Source of the DNA: Ceratotherium simum simum
Taxonomy: Eukaryota; Chordata; Mammalia; Perissodactyla; Rhinocerotidae
Reading direction: 5' to 3'
Length of the DNA stretch: 64,000 nucleotides
NCBI RefSeq assembly: GCF_000283155.1
Contig: NW_004454173.1
Span: forward strand, 4,937,971-5,001,970
Below, in pieces: positions 45,597-56,879 of the stretch. Each line of letters starts with the position of its first letter. Within the stretch, counting starts at the first letter, position 1. The translations under genes were made by a program, and so were the position numbers. The notes under the pieces are model-generated. The model did no database searches. It was not told the origin of the DNA and worked only from the letters and a program-made list of their open reading frames with translations.

Positions 45597-46784
45597 GAGA
45601 GTTGGATCTGAATTTAAGTTGCCTTTTCAAGTTTTATTCCTCGTAAGATGGTAGCCTTTTGAATATCTGCCAGCTACTTGCAACACTGGGCACCCAGGCC
45701 AACCAGGTTAGGCTTATAAAGTTTTGCTCTTCTTGTTCCCTACTGTGTGTTGGCACATTGTGTTGTTCAAGCAGCAGAAGTAGCTAGGGATCAAGCCAAT
45801 TGGCTACATGACATTGCAAGTCAATTGCTGAGAAAGATGAGGCCAAGTACAGCCTTCTCTGTAAAGAAGAGCTAAGAAGATTCTAAATGTATTTGAGGAT
45901 CTCAAGAGAAACAGCCCTAGATAGGAATGCTACTTAGTCTTAGAGGATGGCTGCTACTTTATATGTACCCAGCTCCTCTTCTCCTTGGAGCAGAAAACAG
46001 GACAAGTTGAAATGTGTAACGCCCCTGCTCATGAATACAATGGTACCTTTAATCTATTTCTGGTGACTTTTATTTTCTTTTGTTGCTGGATCCCCTACAT
46101 AATTGTAAGCATATCGTAGGCAAGCACAATGGTAAACAGTGGGTGGACGCTTCCTCCGCAGATGCAGACAATATCTGCCTGGCTGGCACTGCTTAATTCG
46201 GCCATTAACCCACTTTTACACTGTACACTCTTTTGAGCAAAAGGTGCAGAAAAGCTCTTAAGAACTTACAGGAGAAGACGCTTTTCAAATTTCATTTTCT
46301 GGTCCAAGATATTTTGGTGAGTCAGTCTGAAAATGCTAAGGAAAAAAGCAGAAAGAAAGGCCTTCCAAAAAGTCATAAACAACCCCGGGCCTTTTTTAGA
46401 GTAAGCAACATGTATAACCTTTGTCAAAGTGCAATACTGCGACTCATAAAGCAACCCAGTCAGATGAAGAAATATTTAAGTATATTTCAAGCAGTTTTTC
46501 TGATGGGGCAGGGGGATCTCTCTGGATGATGAGAATTTTCAAATCACAAGCAAGCAGCCCTTGTGTACCCCAGTAGAAGAGGGTCTGAGGGTGAGTGCAG
46601 ATGTCCTAACCCACTGTCTTCAGCAGCTCGTTGTTTGCTGCCTGACTTCTCTGAGGCAGTTGCAATAGTCTTCTGTCTGGTCTTCCTGCCTCCACTAGTT
46701 TCCGCATTCAATTCATTCCCCAGGCAGCTACAGCGTGATCTCCTCCAGGCACCAATGATTGAACTAGGCACTTTCTGACTGAAG
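45597..46784. other. 1.2 kb unassigned
   Basis: Nothing recognised. Open frames at 46233-46529 and 46544-46837 (opposite strand) have no known relatives. Confidence 0.4.
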
Positions 46785-47004
46785 CTTCGTTGTTGCCCAT
46801 TCCCCAGAGGGTGAATGGATATAAGATCCTCTCCCATAGTTTCCTTATTTGCAACGTGCCCTCAAAAAACTGCACAAAGTACTTGATGTTTTCTGGACAT
46901 GCCCTGTGCTTCCTACTGACAAGTATTTATTCATTTTATTCTCTTTTCCTAGGATACCAACCCTCTGCCAACTGCCCCTCATTCTCTCTTATTGAAATCT
47001 TACC
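46785..47004 (+). mobile_element. L2 3' UTR, part 1 (split by an MLT1 LTR)
   Basis: Pyrimidine-rich L2-type sequence leading into 'attgaaatcttacc'. The next L2 bases, catccttcaaggcccacttc, appear only after the LTR. Confidence 0.55.
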
Positions 47005-47476
47005 TGTTGTTATGGATTAAAATGTGTCCCCCAAAAAGATATATTGAAGTCCTAATACCTGTACTGTGAGTGTGACCTCATTTGGAAATGGGGTCTTTGC
47101 AGATGATCAAGTTAAGTTAAGATGAGGTCATTAGGGTGGGTCTTAATCCAATATGACTGATGTCCTTGTAACAAGGGGAAATTGGACACAGACACAGATA
47201 TGCACAGGGAAAAGACAATGTGAGGACGGCCAGATAACAACAGAAGTGGAGATTGAACTGATGCAGTCACGAGCCAAGGAACGTCAAGGACTACTGGCCA
47301 CCTCCAGAAGCTAGGAAGAGGCAAGGAAGGAGTCTACACCGTTTCAAAGGTAGCATGGCCCTGCCAACACCTTAATTTTGGATATTTAGCCTCCAGAACT
47401 GTGAGGCAATAAATTTCTGCTGTTTTAAGCCCCCTAGTTTGTGGTACTTTATCACAGCAGCCCTGGGACAGAAAAG
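47005..47476 (+). mobile_element. MLT1A-type MaLR solo LTR
   Basis: From TGTTGTTATGG, with 'aatgtgtcccccaaaaagatat', 'tgaagtcctaatacctgtac', 'ggtctttgcagatgatcaag', 'gggtgggtcttaatccaat', 'gcctccagaactgtgaggc', 'aataaatttctgctgttttaag', 'tttgtggtactttatcac'. The flanking pentamers ttacc (47000-47004) and aaacc (47477-47481) could be a decayed target-site duplication. The insertion splits an L2. Confidence 0.85.
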
Positions 47477-47481
47477 AAACC

Positions 47482-47634
47482 ATCCTTCAAGGCCCACTTC
47501 ACATGGCCTCTACTCCATTTAACCTTGCTTAACTTCAATCTGTCTAAAGTAATCTTTCATGCTCTCCTACAGACTCATAATATTATTTTAAGAGTATCTT
47601 TTTGTCTACATTTTCCATATTAAATTGCAAGCAC
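47482..47634 (+). mobile_element. L2 3' UTR, part 2
   Basis: 'atccttcaaggcccacttcac', 'tggcctctactccatttaacc', 'tactttccatattaaattgc'-like wording at the end (47612-47634) continue the L2 interrupted at 47005. It is then cut again by an ERE. Confidence 0.6.
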
Positions 47635-47648
47635 CCTGGGACAACCTT

Positions 47649-47844
47649 TTTTTTTTTTTTTTTTTGGTGAGGAAGATTCTCCCTGAGCTAACATCCACTA
47701 GCAATCTTCCTCTACTTTGTATGTGGGATGCCTCCATGGCATGGATCATGAGTGGAGTAGGTCCAAGCTCAGGATACAAACCCAAGAACCCGGGCCAATG
47801 AAGCGGAGCTCGAGGAACCTTAACCACTCGGCCACAGGGCCAGC
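47649..47844 (-). mobile_element. ERE SINE, older copy
   Basis: Reverse ERE: T-run, 'gaggaagattctccctgagc', 'ctacatccactagcaatcttcc'-type tail, ending 'accactcggccacagggccagc'. A decayed duplication lies at 47635-47648 and 47847-47860 (cctgggacaacctt / cctgagataaccct). Its divergence makes it one of the oldest EREs in the window. Confidence 0.85.
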
Positions 47845-48086
47845 ATCCTGAGATAACCCTTTATCCGTTTAATCTTTTTTTTTGTCTCCCCACCCAGAGT
47901 GTACAGCTCTGCATTTGGAAAGCTTCCCTTAGATGTTTATTGAACTAAGTGAAATGGAGTTTATGGTTTTAAAGATACCAATGAAAAACAACTCATAAGA
48001 AACTAATTTTAGATGTTTTTATTATCACCTGTTAACTCATTAACCATTTCTGGAAAAGCTCTTAGAAAAAAATACAATGGAAAAAT

Positions 48087-48850
48087 GAAGAATAGACACT
48101 AACAGGCAATTCTCAGAAGAAGATATAAAAAATTTGGAAAGATATCACATTATTCATAATTAAAGCAATACCAATCAAAACAAGTTACCATTTTTCACCT
48201 ATTAGTTAAATAAAAGATCCAAGTTTGACCATATACCATGTTGGCATGGATTTAATAAAACTAGCATTCTCATACATAATTAGTGAGGATGTAAATTAGC
48301 ACAAATTCTTTCAAGAGTAATTTGAAAAATATCTACCAAAATTTTAAATACACATACCTTTGACCTAACAGTTCTGCTTCTAGGAATTTGTCCTCTAGGA
48401 ATCCTCACACAAGTGATTACAGATATCTGAACAGCTCTATTCAAGGCAGCATTGATTGAAATAGCTGAAAAAATTTTGGAAACATCAGTGTAATGAACAG
48501 GAGGCTAACTGAACAAATTATGGTTCATCCATAACACAGAATATTATGCAGTCCATAGAAAGAGTGGAGTAGAATTATACAGGCCAATAGGAAATGAACT
48601 CTAATACATATTATCAAGAAAAAGTAAATAAAAATACACAATGCTATATATAGGATGCTTCTATTTGTGGAGAAGAATGTATAAATACATACCTATGCTT
48701 ATATACCATATGATGATTTTGTAATGATATGCAAGAAAAAACAGTATTTGTCATTGTCTTTGGGAGGAAGACTAGAAGTCTCAGACGAAAGGAAGATTAC
48801 TTTTTATTCTGTACTTTTTTGTACAGAAATTTTATTAAAACATGGAAAAC
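48087..48850 (+). mobile_element. L1M 3' end
   Basis: 'aatttggaaagatatcacattattcat', 'acctttgacctaacagttctgc', 'ttctaggaatttgtcctctag', 'aacaaattatggttcatccat', 'aatattatgcagtccatag', 'gtctttgggaggaagactag' follow an old L1 (L1MC/L1ME type) ORF2 end and 3' UTR. Highly diverged. Confidence 0.7.
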
Positions 48851-49129
48851 ATGGAAATTTTATTAAAAACATGTATAATTATTTTCAATTTAAAAAGCTA
48901 ATAAAAAGTTTTCTTGGAGAGATGCTAATATTAAATATGTATATAAAATACTATTTGGTGATCTATTAGACATTTTGCTTATTATAATAAATAGATGATT
49001 CATCTAACATGATTTAATTAGCTTTAATTTTATACCTGTTAAAATTTGTAATTTGCAAATGCACTTAAGTATCTGTTTTAGAATCAGACATTTAAAAAAG
49101 TTTCACAATTTTATTCCAAAAGCAAAACA
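48851..49129. other. AT-rich, unassigned
   Basis: Very AT-rich. It probably includes decayed L1 3' UTR. Confidence 0.35.
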
Positions 49130-49340
49130 TGATCACTGAAGAAAAATTAGCAAATAAAGACAAACATAAATAAACATCCTTATTTCTACCACCCAGAGAT
49201 GATCAGGTAACAATTCGATGAGTATCTTTCCAGATCTTATGCTATGTTAAAATATGTATACACAGAAAGGACTTCTATATAATTATACTTTTTCATTGAT
49301 AATATATATCATCAACATATTCCATGTTTATAAACAGAAT
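49130..49340 (-). mobile_element. L1M 3' UTR fragment
   Basis: 'ttctaccacccagagatgatcagg', 'gatgagtatctttccagatc', 'actttttcattgataatatat', 'caacatattccatgttta' resemble the reverse of an old L1 3' end. Confidence 0.5.
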
Positions 49341-49589
49341 TAGACTTTCAGAGCTGAAGAAATCTTAAAATTAATTTAGAACAGGATAAACAAAAAAATG
49401 ACACCTACGTAAGCCAGCACACATATGTCACCCTCTCATCTGCATGCCCAGGACAGATGTGACTGAGTCATGATGGCATTTTCTTGTACAGTTGGGACAT
49501 AGCCTCAAAGTCCTCCTCAACAAAGTGCTACACAAAACCACAACCAAAAGATTAAAGTCAGACAAGTTGAAACTGATCATTTTTGACTA

Positions 49590-49685
49590 ATCTAAACCAA
49601 TAATGAAGAGTCAAGTGATTTCTTGACCAAAGCCACACAGTTAGCAGTGGATCCAAGGCGAGGAACTTGCTAAAATATGATGTTA
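49590..49685 (-). mobile_element. MIR scrap
   Basis: 'cttgaccaaagccacacagttagcagtgg' matches the reverse MIR core. Confidence 0.5.
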
Positions 49686-50261
49686 TTGTAAGTTTTAAAA
49701 TACTATTTTATGGAATACACTTCAAAATATAAATTTTTAAACACCTAAATTGGAGGGATAAATGAAGTTTTGGGCAAAAGTATGAGATAATTAAGTACAG
49801 CTAAATTTCTATTTATTCTTTGTGTTTAACCCCCATTTAGACAATGCGGCAATTCCGCCTCTGCTGTAGCACACTGTTCTAAGAACACAACTGCGCCTCT
49901 ACTTGACACTTTGAAAGACTGCTATAGATAAACCTAAAAGGACCTTCCAAACTCTTGTCTATGAAAACCACCTAGGATTCTGAGATTTTAGGATCTAGGA
50001 TTTTAGAAATCTGACAGGGAGGAATATCACCTCTACCGCTGAATTTGGGGACTCTGGGTGGGGGTGGGGAGATCTCTCTGTGCATGATTGGTATCTTTGG
50101 CTTCTGAGTTCTCAAGGCAGGTAGCAGCCTGTGGCCTTCATCCTGTGGTGTGCAGTGGCATCTTAGACAGGACGGGTTTAATATTATATTAATAACGTAT
50201 GGTAGCCAACATCTTGGGACTGCGCTCCACCAAATGAAGATGATAAACACTGCCCAGCTGA
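49686..50261. other. unassigned
   Basis: Nothing recognised. Confidence 0.4.
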
Positions 50262-50406
50262 GTCAACAATATTTAACAAGTATTTATTGAGCACTTATTT
50301 TGCACCAAGCACTGTGTTAGGTTCTGAGGCTACAAAGATCAGGCAGACACCGTTCCTGGTCCGAAGGAGCTGCAGTGAGACAGAGAGAGACAGATATAAA
50401 CAAGAT
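50262..50406 (-). mobile_element. L2 3'-end fragment
   Basis: 'caagtatttattgagcacttatt', 'ccaagcactgtgttaggttctg', 'aggctacaaagatcaggcag', 'gaaggagctgcagtgag' are the L2 3' end in reverse. Confidence 0.75.
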
Positions 50407-50569
50407 CGATTTTACTTCTTTGGACTTTTTCTATGGCTCATACTTATCCCACGGATAAAGAAACAAGAGGCAATACTTACAAATCAAATCTATGTAATAA
50501 TCTATTTTAACAAATAAATGAGTGAAACACCAAGTTGTAGAATTTTTTTTGTACTTATCGTAGTCATAA

Positions 50570-51170
50570 TGAGACAGGTAGCTAGGTAGACATGAGTGGG
50601 AGATCATAGTTGGAGACCTTGCTGCATCAGTGAAGTGTCTTGCTAGCATCCTACACGATGCAGGTAAAGGAGAACTGAGACCCGCCTGGAGCCACTGTGC
50701 GAGTCTGAGGCCATCATTGCAACGATAAAAATAACGGGCGCACAAACAGCATGTATAGAGCCTTCTGCTATACGCCCCTAGGGTACATTGACCTTTCTTT
50801 AATTTACATACAAATTTCATATGCATTAGCCCCCCTTCCTGGGGGGGGGGGGGTGACTGCCATGACAGTTCTGGAGATTCCCCTAGACAGTCAAGAACTC
50901 CCACTCCCGACGTGTGGGTGGAGGAAAGACCATTATTGGTGGATAACCAGATAATGCTAATTCCCTTCTAAACACCCCAAATAAAAATAAAACTAATCCA
51001 AAACACGGAGCAGATGCATTCTCTGGCACTGCCGGCTCCTCACTTGGGGTGTATCTGACCCTTCCTCTAATAAATCTTTGCTTGCTTGCTGTTGCCATTG
51101 TGTCGGTGTCTGAATTCTTCTCTTACACTGACCAAGAACCTGGGCGATCCGACTCTCCAGTCACGGTACA
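50570..51170 (+). mobile_element. solo LTR of an endogenous retrovirus (class I-like)
   Basis: 601 bp from TGAGACAGGTAGC to cacggtaca, flanked by the 4-bp direct repeat ataa (50566-50569, 51171-51174). A TATA-like aataaaaataaaac lies at about 50980, and an aataaa signal at about 51069 is followed by ttgcttgcttgctg and a T/G-rich R-U5 stretch. There are no internal retroviral genes on either side, so it is a solo LTR left by recombination. The termini are sharp and the duplication perfect, so it is younger than the MaLR LTRs. The frame at 50431-50904 on the minus strand lies mostly in antisense U3 and resembles no protein. Confidence 0.85.
50841..50853 (+). repeat. poly(G) 13-mer
   Basis: A homopolymer inside the LTR U3, preceded by a C6 run at 50830-50835. 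Its length is prone to sequencing error. Confidence 0.9.
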
Positions 51171-51174
51171 ATAA

Positions 51175-51331
51175 CATTATTTTCTCTATTATTATGTTAT
51201 TTATTTATTATTATTTGATTTATATATATTAGATAACAGGTGGACCTGTTAACACTGGTTATTTCAGAGGAGAGGTGTTGTCTGCAATGGGACAGAGTGG
51301 GAAACTTTTGTATTTGTTCTTTATTTGCTTT
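51175..51331. other. AT-rich spacer
   Basis: Nothing recognised. Confidence 0.4.
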
Positions 51332-51340
51332 TCTTGTTGA

Positions 51341-51581
51341 TTTTTTTTTTCTTTTTGTGAGGAAGATCAGCCCTGAGCTAACACCTGATGCCAATCCTCC
51401 TCATTTTTTACTGAGGAAGACTGGCCCTGAGCTAACATCCATGCCCATCTTCCTCCACTTTATATGAGACGCTGCCACAGCATGGCCTGACAAGCCGGGT
51501 GTCGCTGTGTGCCTGGGATCTAAACCCCCGGCCACCCAAGCGGAGCACGCTCACTTAACTGCTGCGCCACCAGGCCAGCCC
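51341..51581 (-). mobile_element. ERE SINE, minus strand
   Basis: T-run, 'gaggaagatcagccctgagc', 'actgaggaagactggccctgag', 'ccatcttcctccactttatatg', ending 'gctgcgccaccaggccagccc'. A 9-bp duplication tcttgttga lies at 51332-51340 and 51582-51590. Confidence 0.93.
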
Positions 51582-51590
51582 TCTTGTTGA

Positions 51591-52464
51591 ATTTTTAAAT
51601 GAAAATCTATTATTTGATCATTTTAAATAATAGAAGATATCTGCATATAATCTCCATTATTTCAAGAACAATGGTGTATTTTCTTAACGATCCTTTTAAA
51701 TCATAAAGCAAATACTTGAAGAGGGTTAGCTAATTCTGAAACTCATGAATTTGTGTTTTTTTTCTTATACATCAAAACAGGTCTTCCCACTCCCAACGTG
51801 TAGCACAGTAAGCATGTTTTGTGGAGATTAAAGTATTTCTACAAGGCCAAGCAGATGTTAGAAGAAGAAAAAGGTTTGGCATATGTTTCCAAAAATTTTG
51901 TAAAAAGTATTTTCTTTTATTGGAAGGACCCTTTTCAGCCCTGCAGTTTCTTTGTGGACCTTATCCTATTCCAGGCACCCTCTTGAGGTCAAAAGGAGCC
52001 CAAGTCATCTCTAAGGGCACAAAACTAGACGAAAAGCTGCAACTTCATCTGATAGCGTCGACATACTAAGAACGAAGCACAAGAGAATCACACAAAGTTA
52101 TTACACTGTCAACAGCACTAGCCTATCATAAGCTCCTTGTAATCCATGTTTTTACTAATACTGGGTATTAGTTTTGTTAATACTGGGTACATCAAGCCCT
52201 CAATATAAATGGGGTACCAGAATAATGAAAGCAATCCAAGACTTCATAGTAATGATGATCATGATAATATGGTATTACTTACATGCAGAAAACACTGTAG
52301 ATGACAGAATAAAACAACTATAAGGTAGATAGAAGGGGTGAAAAGATTGTGAAAAGAGAAAATAAAGAAAGTTTTAAAAATGTTTTAGCATTATAACGGA
52401 AACCATACCGATACACAAGGCATTAGGCATCCGGTAGTGATAGCATCTGGACAGGTGACCGTGT
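51591..52464. other. unassigned
   Basis: No repeat recognised. The frame at 51821-52069 is unrecognised. Confidence 0.4.
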
Positions 52465-52475
52465 CCCCCCCCCCC
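52465..52475 (+). repeat. poly(C) 11-mer
   Basis: A C homopolymer shortly before an L1 3' end. Its length is uncertain. Confidence 0.85.
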
Positions 52476-52509
52476 ACTTTTTCATATAGTTTTTGGTATA
52501 TCTTTTGTT

Positions 52510-53010
52510 TTGTTTATTTATTTTTTTATTATGGTAAGATGCATGACATAAAATTTACCATTAAGTGTACAATTCTAGTGGCATTAACTACATTCACAAT
52601 GTTGTGCAACCATCAGCATTATCCATTTCCAGAACTTTTTCATCATCCCCAATAGAAACTCTGTACCCATTAAATAATAACTCCCCATTCCCTCCTACCC
52701 ACAGTCCCTGCTAACCTCTAATCTACTTTCTGTCTCTATGAATTTGACTGTTCTAGGTACCTCATATAAGTGGAATTATACAATATTTGTCCTTTTGTGT
52801 CTGGCTTATTTCACTTAGCATAATGTCTTTAAGATTCATTCATGTTGTAGCATGTGTCAGAACTTTATTTCTTTTCAAGGCTGAATAATATTCCATTGCA
52901 TGTGTGTATATATCATACTTTGTTTACCTATTTACCTGCTGATGGACATTTGGGTTGTTTCTACCTTTTGGCTATTGTGAATAACGCTACTATAAATCTT
53001 TATACTACTG
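52510..53010 (-). mobile_element. L1M 3' end
   Basis: The plus strand shows the complement of the L1 3' end: 'aaaatttaccattaagtgtac', 'cattcacaatgttgtgcaacc', 'ctctatgaatttgactgttc', 'cttatttcacttagcataatg', 'ttcattcatgttgtagcatg', 'tggacatttgggttgtttc', 'ggctattgtgaataacgc'. It is an L1MA/L1MB-like 3' UTR and ORF2 end, 5'-truncated. Confidence 0.9.
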
Positions 53011-53590
53011 CCAGGTGGCTGTTTCCTGCTGCTTCAGTCTAAAGGCACAGGACTTTGATAAGAGCATACATTAACTTCTGAAACGTTTATAGGTTTATTT
53101 TGTTTTTGCCATGTGTGTTTGTAGGGGGGCACTAAGGAACCCACAAATTCAGGACTTTGACTAATAACATTAACACATAGTGCAAGACATAGTCTCTGAG
53201 GTTGAAAGAACTCCTTACTTTTATATAATCTGATCTGTAGTAGTAGCATATTTAAAGAAAAAATGTGTTAACAATTGTAAATAGCTTGTATCAAAGTGTA
53301 GAAAAAGAAGTTGAAGATGCAATTTGAAGTTGGAGAATCCTCATAAGCAAACTGTAAATTATAAGTCTATGGAATAGATACATCAATTATGGAGACAGAC
53401 ACAGCAAATTGTTACATCATGATAACATATATTTCACTAAATAAACAAAAAGGCCAAATTGTAAACTTTGAAAAAAATGTCTTTCCTCATGATCTACTTG
53501 ACAATCATACCCCGTCACATGCTCTGTACCTCCCAGGACTTTTTTACTCAAAGTTTTTAATTTAATAATTAGTTGCACAATTATTTTTTT
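53011..53590. other. unassigned
   Basis: Nothing recognised. Confidence 0.4.
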
Positions 53591-53594
53591 ACTC

Positions 53595-53690
53595 TTTCTC
53601 TCCCTTAAGCTCAGTGAGGATGGGGATTGTGTTTATCTTTTGCACAGGACTTGTTACGTTTATTCATCAGGCTCTTATATTTGGTTGGTC
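53595..53690 (+). mobile_element. L2 3' UTR fragment
   Basis: 'cccttaagctcagtgaggatgg' and 'ggattgtgtttatcttttgc' match the L2 'aagctccttgagggcagggac ... tgtcttgttc' segment. Confidence 0.5.
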
Positions 53691-54824
53691 TGATCCACTC
53701 AGACCAGAACCTGGAAATTAAATGCCAGAATTTGGAAAGTTAAAGCTGTAGACTTCTAAGTAATTTACCAAGACAAAATTACCTTATAATAAAGCCAATC
53801 AGGCAGGCTTCCCTGGCAAAATCCTTCTAGCATACTGGGTGTCTGTCAAACCCCACTAGCACTCAGAATTGCTCAAGCACCATGAGGATATGATAGAATT
53901 TTCATTGATATTCCAAAATGATCTCTGTTGAAATGTGCAAAAGCACTTTACTATAATTATTTCTTCCTTGCTAGATATTGCAAGATTTTAACCACTCTAG
54001 AGTGGAAAGTAAAATATGGACGGAATAATGCAAAGCAAAAGTACAATATTTTTAATAATTTTCTTAATGACTCACTTATGTTTCTACTCAGACTTTTCAA
54101 ACAACTGAGAAACCATTATAATGGGGATGAGAAATTCACCTAAAGAACAAACAGAATCAGGGAGAATCCTTTGCCTGTTCTCAGAATGTAGCAATGGCAA
54201 TGGTAGGAACAGAGCTCGTACGTCTTGGGTTTCCAATTTCAGGGTTGGTTTTTTTTTTCCCCCAAAGACAGACCATTTTCTGAACATGAAAATGACCGGA
54301 TTGAACAGTCTTCCACTGCAGGTCATGTTGCACACAGCAGAAATAAGCTTTGTTAAAACACCTCCTTCTATAAGGTGCAGCTTATCTCATTTGCCCTCTC
54401 GGAAAACCCATATACTAACTCCACCGTTCAAATAATACCCTTTAGTTTGGATCCTGTCAATAACAGTACTGGACTTTGAAGGCTCTTTAACAGAGAGTTT
54501 TACGAGCATTAAACAAAAGTACTTTAGAATGACTAACCATTCTTCATAGCGGAGGAAGAAGCAGATATGGTTTTCTACATGGTTAACATGAACAAAACTC
54601 TTGCAGCATTCAATAAGCTGCTATTGGTAGTTTCCAACTCCCTCTCCCTAGGAACTGTGGAAAATTCTCAGCCAAGTGTAGCTTGAAAAAGTGGTTATAA
54701 TCTAAAGTTTTCTTCTTTCTGCTGACCCTCTTGTGTGAATCCAACAGGGATACCGCCTGCATTTCATATTCTGATATCTGAGTTCTTACTGCCATAGAGA
54801 TTTTCTTGGGCTCCCTTGCATAAC
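53691..54824. other. 1.1 kb unassigned
   Basis: Nothing recognised. Overlapping frames at 54084-54435 on both strands have no known product. Confidence 0.4.
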
Positions 54825-54955
54825 AGCAAATACTTATATAAAGCTTGCCTTGTACCAGACACTGCTCTTAGTATTTACATGTTCATTTAAGTCTAATGAG
54901 ATGTGTACCATTATAACAGCATCATACAAATAAGGAAAATAAAGCAGGCTAACAG
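54825..54955 (-). mobile_element. MIR SINE, part 1 (split by an ERE)
   Basis: 'ttatataaagcttgccttgtacc', 'cagacactgctcttagtatttac', 'ttcatttaagtctaatgag' match reverse MIR. It continues at 55195. Confidence 0.65.
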
Positions 54956-55194
54956 GGGGCCAGCCCAGTGGCGCAAGCGGTTAAGTGTGCGCGCTCCACT
55001 GTAGTGGCCCGGGGTTCGCTGGTTCAGATCCCAGGCGCGCACCGACGCACTGCTTGGCAAGCCATGCTGCGTCGGCGTCCCATGTAAAGTTGAGGAAGAT
55101 GGGCATAGATGTTAGCCCAGGGCCAGTCTTCCTCAGCAAAAAAAGAGGAGGATTGGCAGATGTTAGCACAGGGCTGATCTCCTCACAAAAAAAA
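54956..55194 (+). mobile_element. ERE SINE inserted in MIR
   Basis: Head ggggccagcccagtggcgca, 'gctggttcagatcccaggcg', tail modules 'ggaagatgggcatagatg' and 'gaggaggattggcagatg', poly(A). Target-site duplication aaagcaggctaacag / aaagcaggctaagag (54941-54955, 55195-55209) matches at 14 of 15. Confidence 0.94.
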
Positions 55195-55312
55195 AAAGCA
55201 GGCTAAGAGAGGCTAAGAACTCCTCCAAAGTCATACGGCTAGTATGTGGCAGAAACTGAGGGTTCAAACTCCATGTGATTAGATACTATGCTCTATTGCT
55301 TTTCTAAGTACC
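55195..55312 (-). mobile_element. MIR SINE, part 2
   Basis: 'ctcctccaaagtcatacggctag', 'tatgtggcagaaactgagg', 'gttcaaactccatgtgatt' complete the reverse MIR. Confidence 0.65.
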
Positions 55313-56634
55313 AGGTACTTGGTCACAGAATTTTTAAGGCTTGCTCTTACCAGTATGCTCAGAAAAACACCTGTTTCTACTTCCTTTATTTTCCTGTGCT
55401 GTTTGACATTCTATGCTCCACCTTAGTTTGAGGTGAGGAGGTCAATGGGAATATGGGCAGTAAGACCACACAGATGTTATCTTTGTGTTTGCTTTGCTGA
55501 TGAAATCAAGATCTGTGAGAATTTGCACACGCAAAGGTGCATGCAGTTGCCTTAAACCTCCCATTTTCTCATGCCCTTAATTTTTAGGGCCTAGTGAGTT
55601 AACCGAAATTACAGTCCTATTTAAATGTGAGGAAATTAAAGTATGTAAAAGATCATACATGTTTCCTGATCTAATCAGTGGACCATGCTCTTCCCTTAGC
55701 AATTCATTAATTTTTTTATTTTTTAAAAAATAGTCTCTTTAATTGAGATTTAATGGATTACACATTTCTAATCAGAAAAAAAAAAAATGAAACTACTTCT
55801 ACTTTGAAAAATATATGCAGTGAATCCACAAGAAAAAAAATACTTTTGGTATCTCTTCTATAGCAGATCTATTTCTTGGCTTTTCTATTTCAGGCTTTTC
55901 TGAAACCAGGCAATTTGCAGTGGTCAATGAAAAATAGATTCACTTCTTTCCAGGATTAAAAAACATAAATCAAATACACGCAAAATTCATTGTATGGATG
56001 TTAACACTACATTTCCTTGCAAAGTCACCTTTCTATCACTGTTAATAAAAAGATAATACATACCGACAAGACTTTAAATGTCTATTAAAAAAATCACAGT
56101 TGATTAAAAATGTTGAATTATTTTTTATCTCAGGCAAACATATTTTATACTTGAACAAGATTGCCCTCTTGTGTTTTCTCTAGTTAAGTCATTATTATTT
56201 TCTCAATTTAGTATTCAGCTTTTAACTTTTCCATCTAAAATTAATTCACAGTTAAATAAACTTCAAAGCCTTATATTCAAAACCATATAGTCAGAAGTTA
56301 CTGCTAGTGTTATGGTTTGTAGTACACTTTATTCTTTTAAATCTCCGAATTAATTTATAAAATACTAGGGCCTAAAGTTAAGAAAATGCAGAGTTGAGCA
56401 GAAATAAATACTAAAGAAAAATTTAGAATTATATCAAGGAGTATTAAAACCTGGATACTAACTACTCACTTTAACAAGTTATGGAAGATGCAGCCAATTA
56501 GTCTATTAGTATAGATCTGGGTTAAAATCCTTGCAGTCAGTTTCTCCCTTTAGCTTACTTATTTATTATGGGTATATAAAAACACTATTAACACTTTTAA
56601 TTATTTTGAAAAAAAATCTCCTGTCTATTAAATT
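55313..56634. other. 1.3 kb unassigned, AT-rich
   Basis: No repeat that I can name. The 55716-55790 patch may be a decayed L1 3' UTR. Confidence 0.35.
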
Positions 56635-56650
56635 AGCAAAGTTTTCTTTT

Positions 56651-56857
56651 TTTTTAAAGATTTTATTTATTTATTTTTCCCCCCAAAGCCCCAGTAGATA
56701 GTTGTATGTCATAGCTGCACATCCTTGTAGTTGCTGTATGTGGGACGCGGCCTCAGCATGGCCGGAGAAGCGGTGCATCGGTGTGCGCCCGGGATCCGAA
56801 CCCGGGTCGCCAGCAGTGGAGCGCGCTCACTTAACCGCTAAGCCACGGGGCTGGCCC
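56651..56857 (-). mobile_element. ERE SINE, young-looking copy
   Basis: Reverse ERE with (ttta)n tail complement, 'ccccaaagccccagtagatag', 'gctgcacatccttgtagttgc', 'ccgggatccgaacccgggtc', ending 'taagccacggggctggccc'. Perfect 16-bp target-site duplication agcaaagttttctttt at 56635-56650 and 56858-56873. Confidence 0.95.
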
Positions 56858-56879
56858 AGCAAAGTTTTCTTTTTAACTT

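Noticed and set aside
50431..50904. 157-codon minus-strand frame, the longest in the window
   Set aside because: It overlaps the antisense of the solo LTR and a decayed L2, contains no recognisable domain and crosses the LTR boundary.
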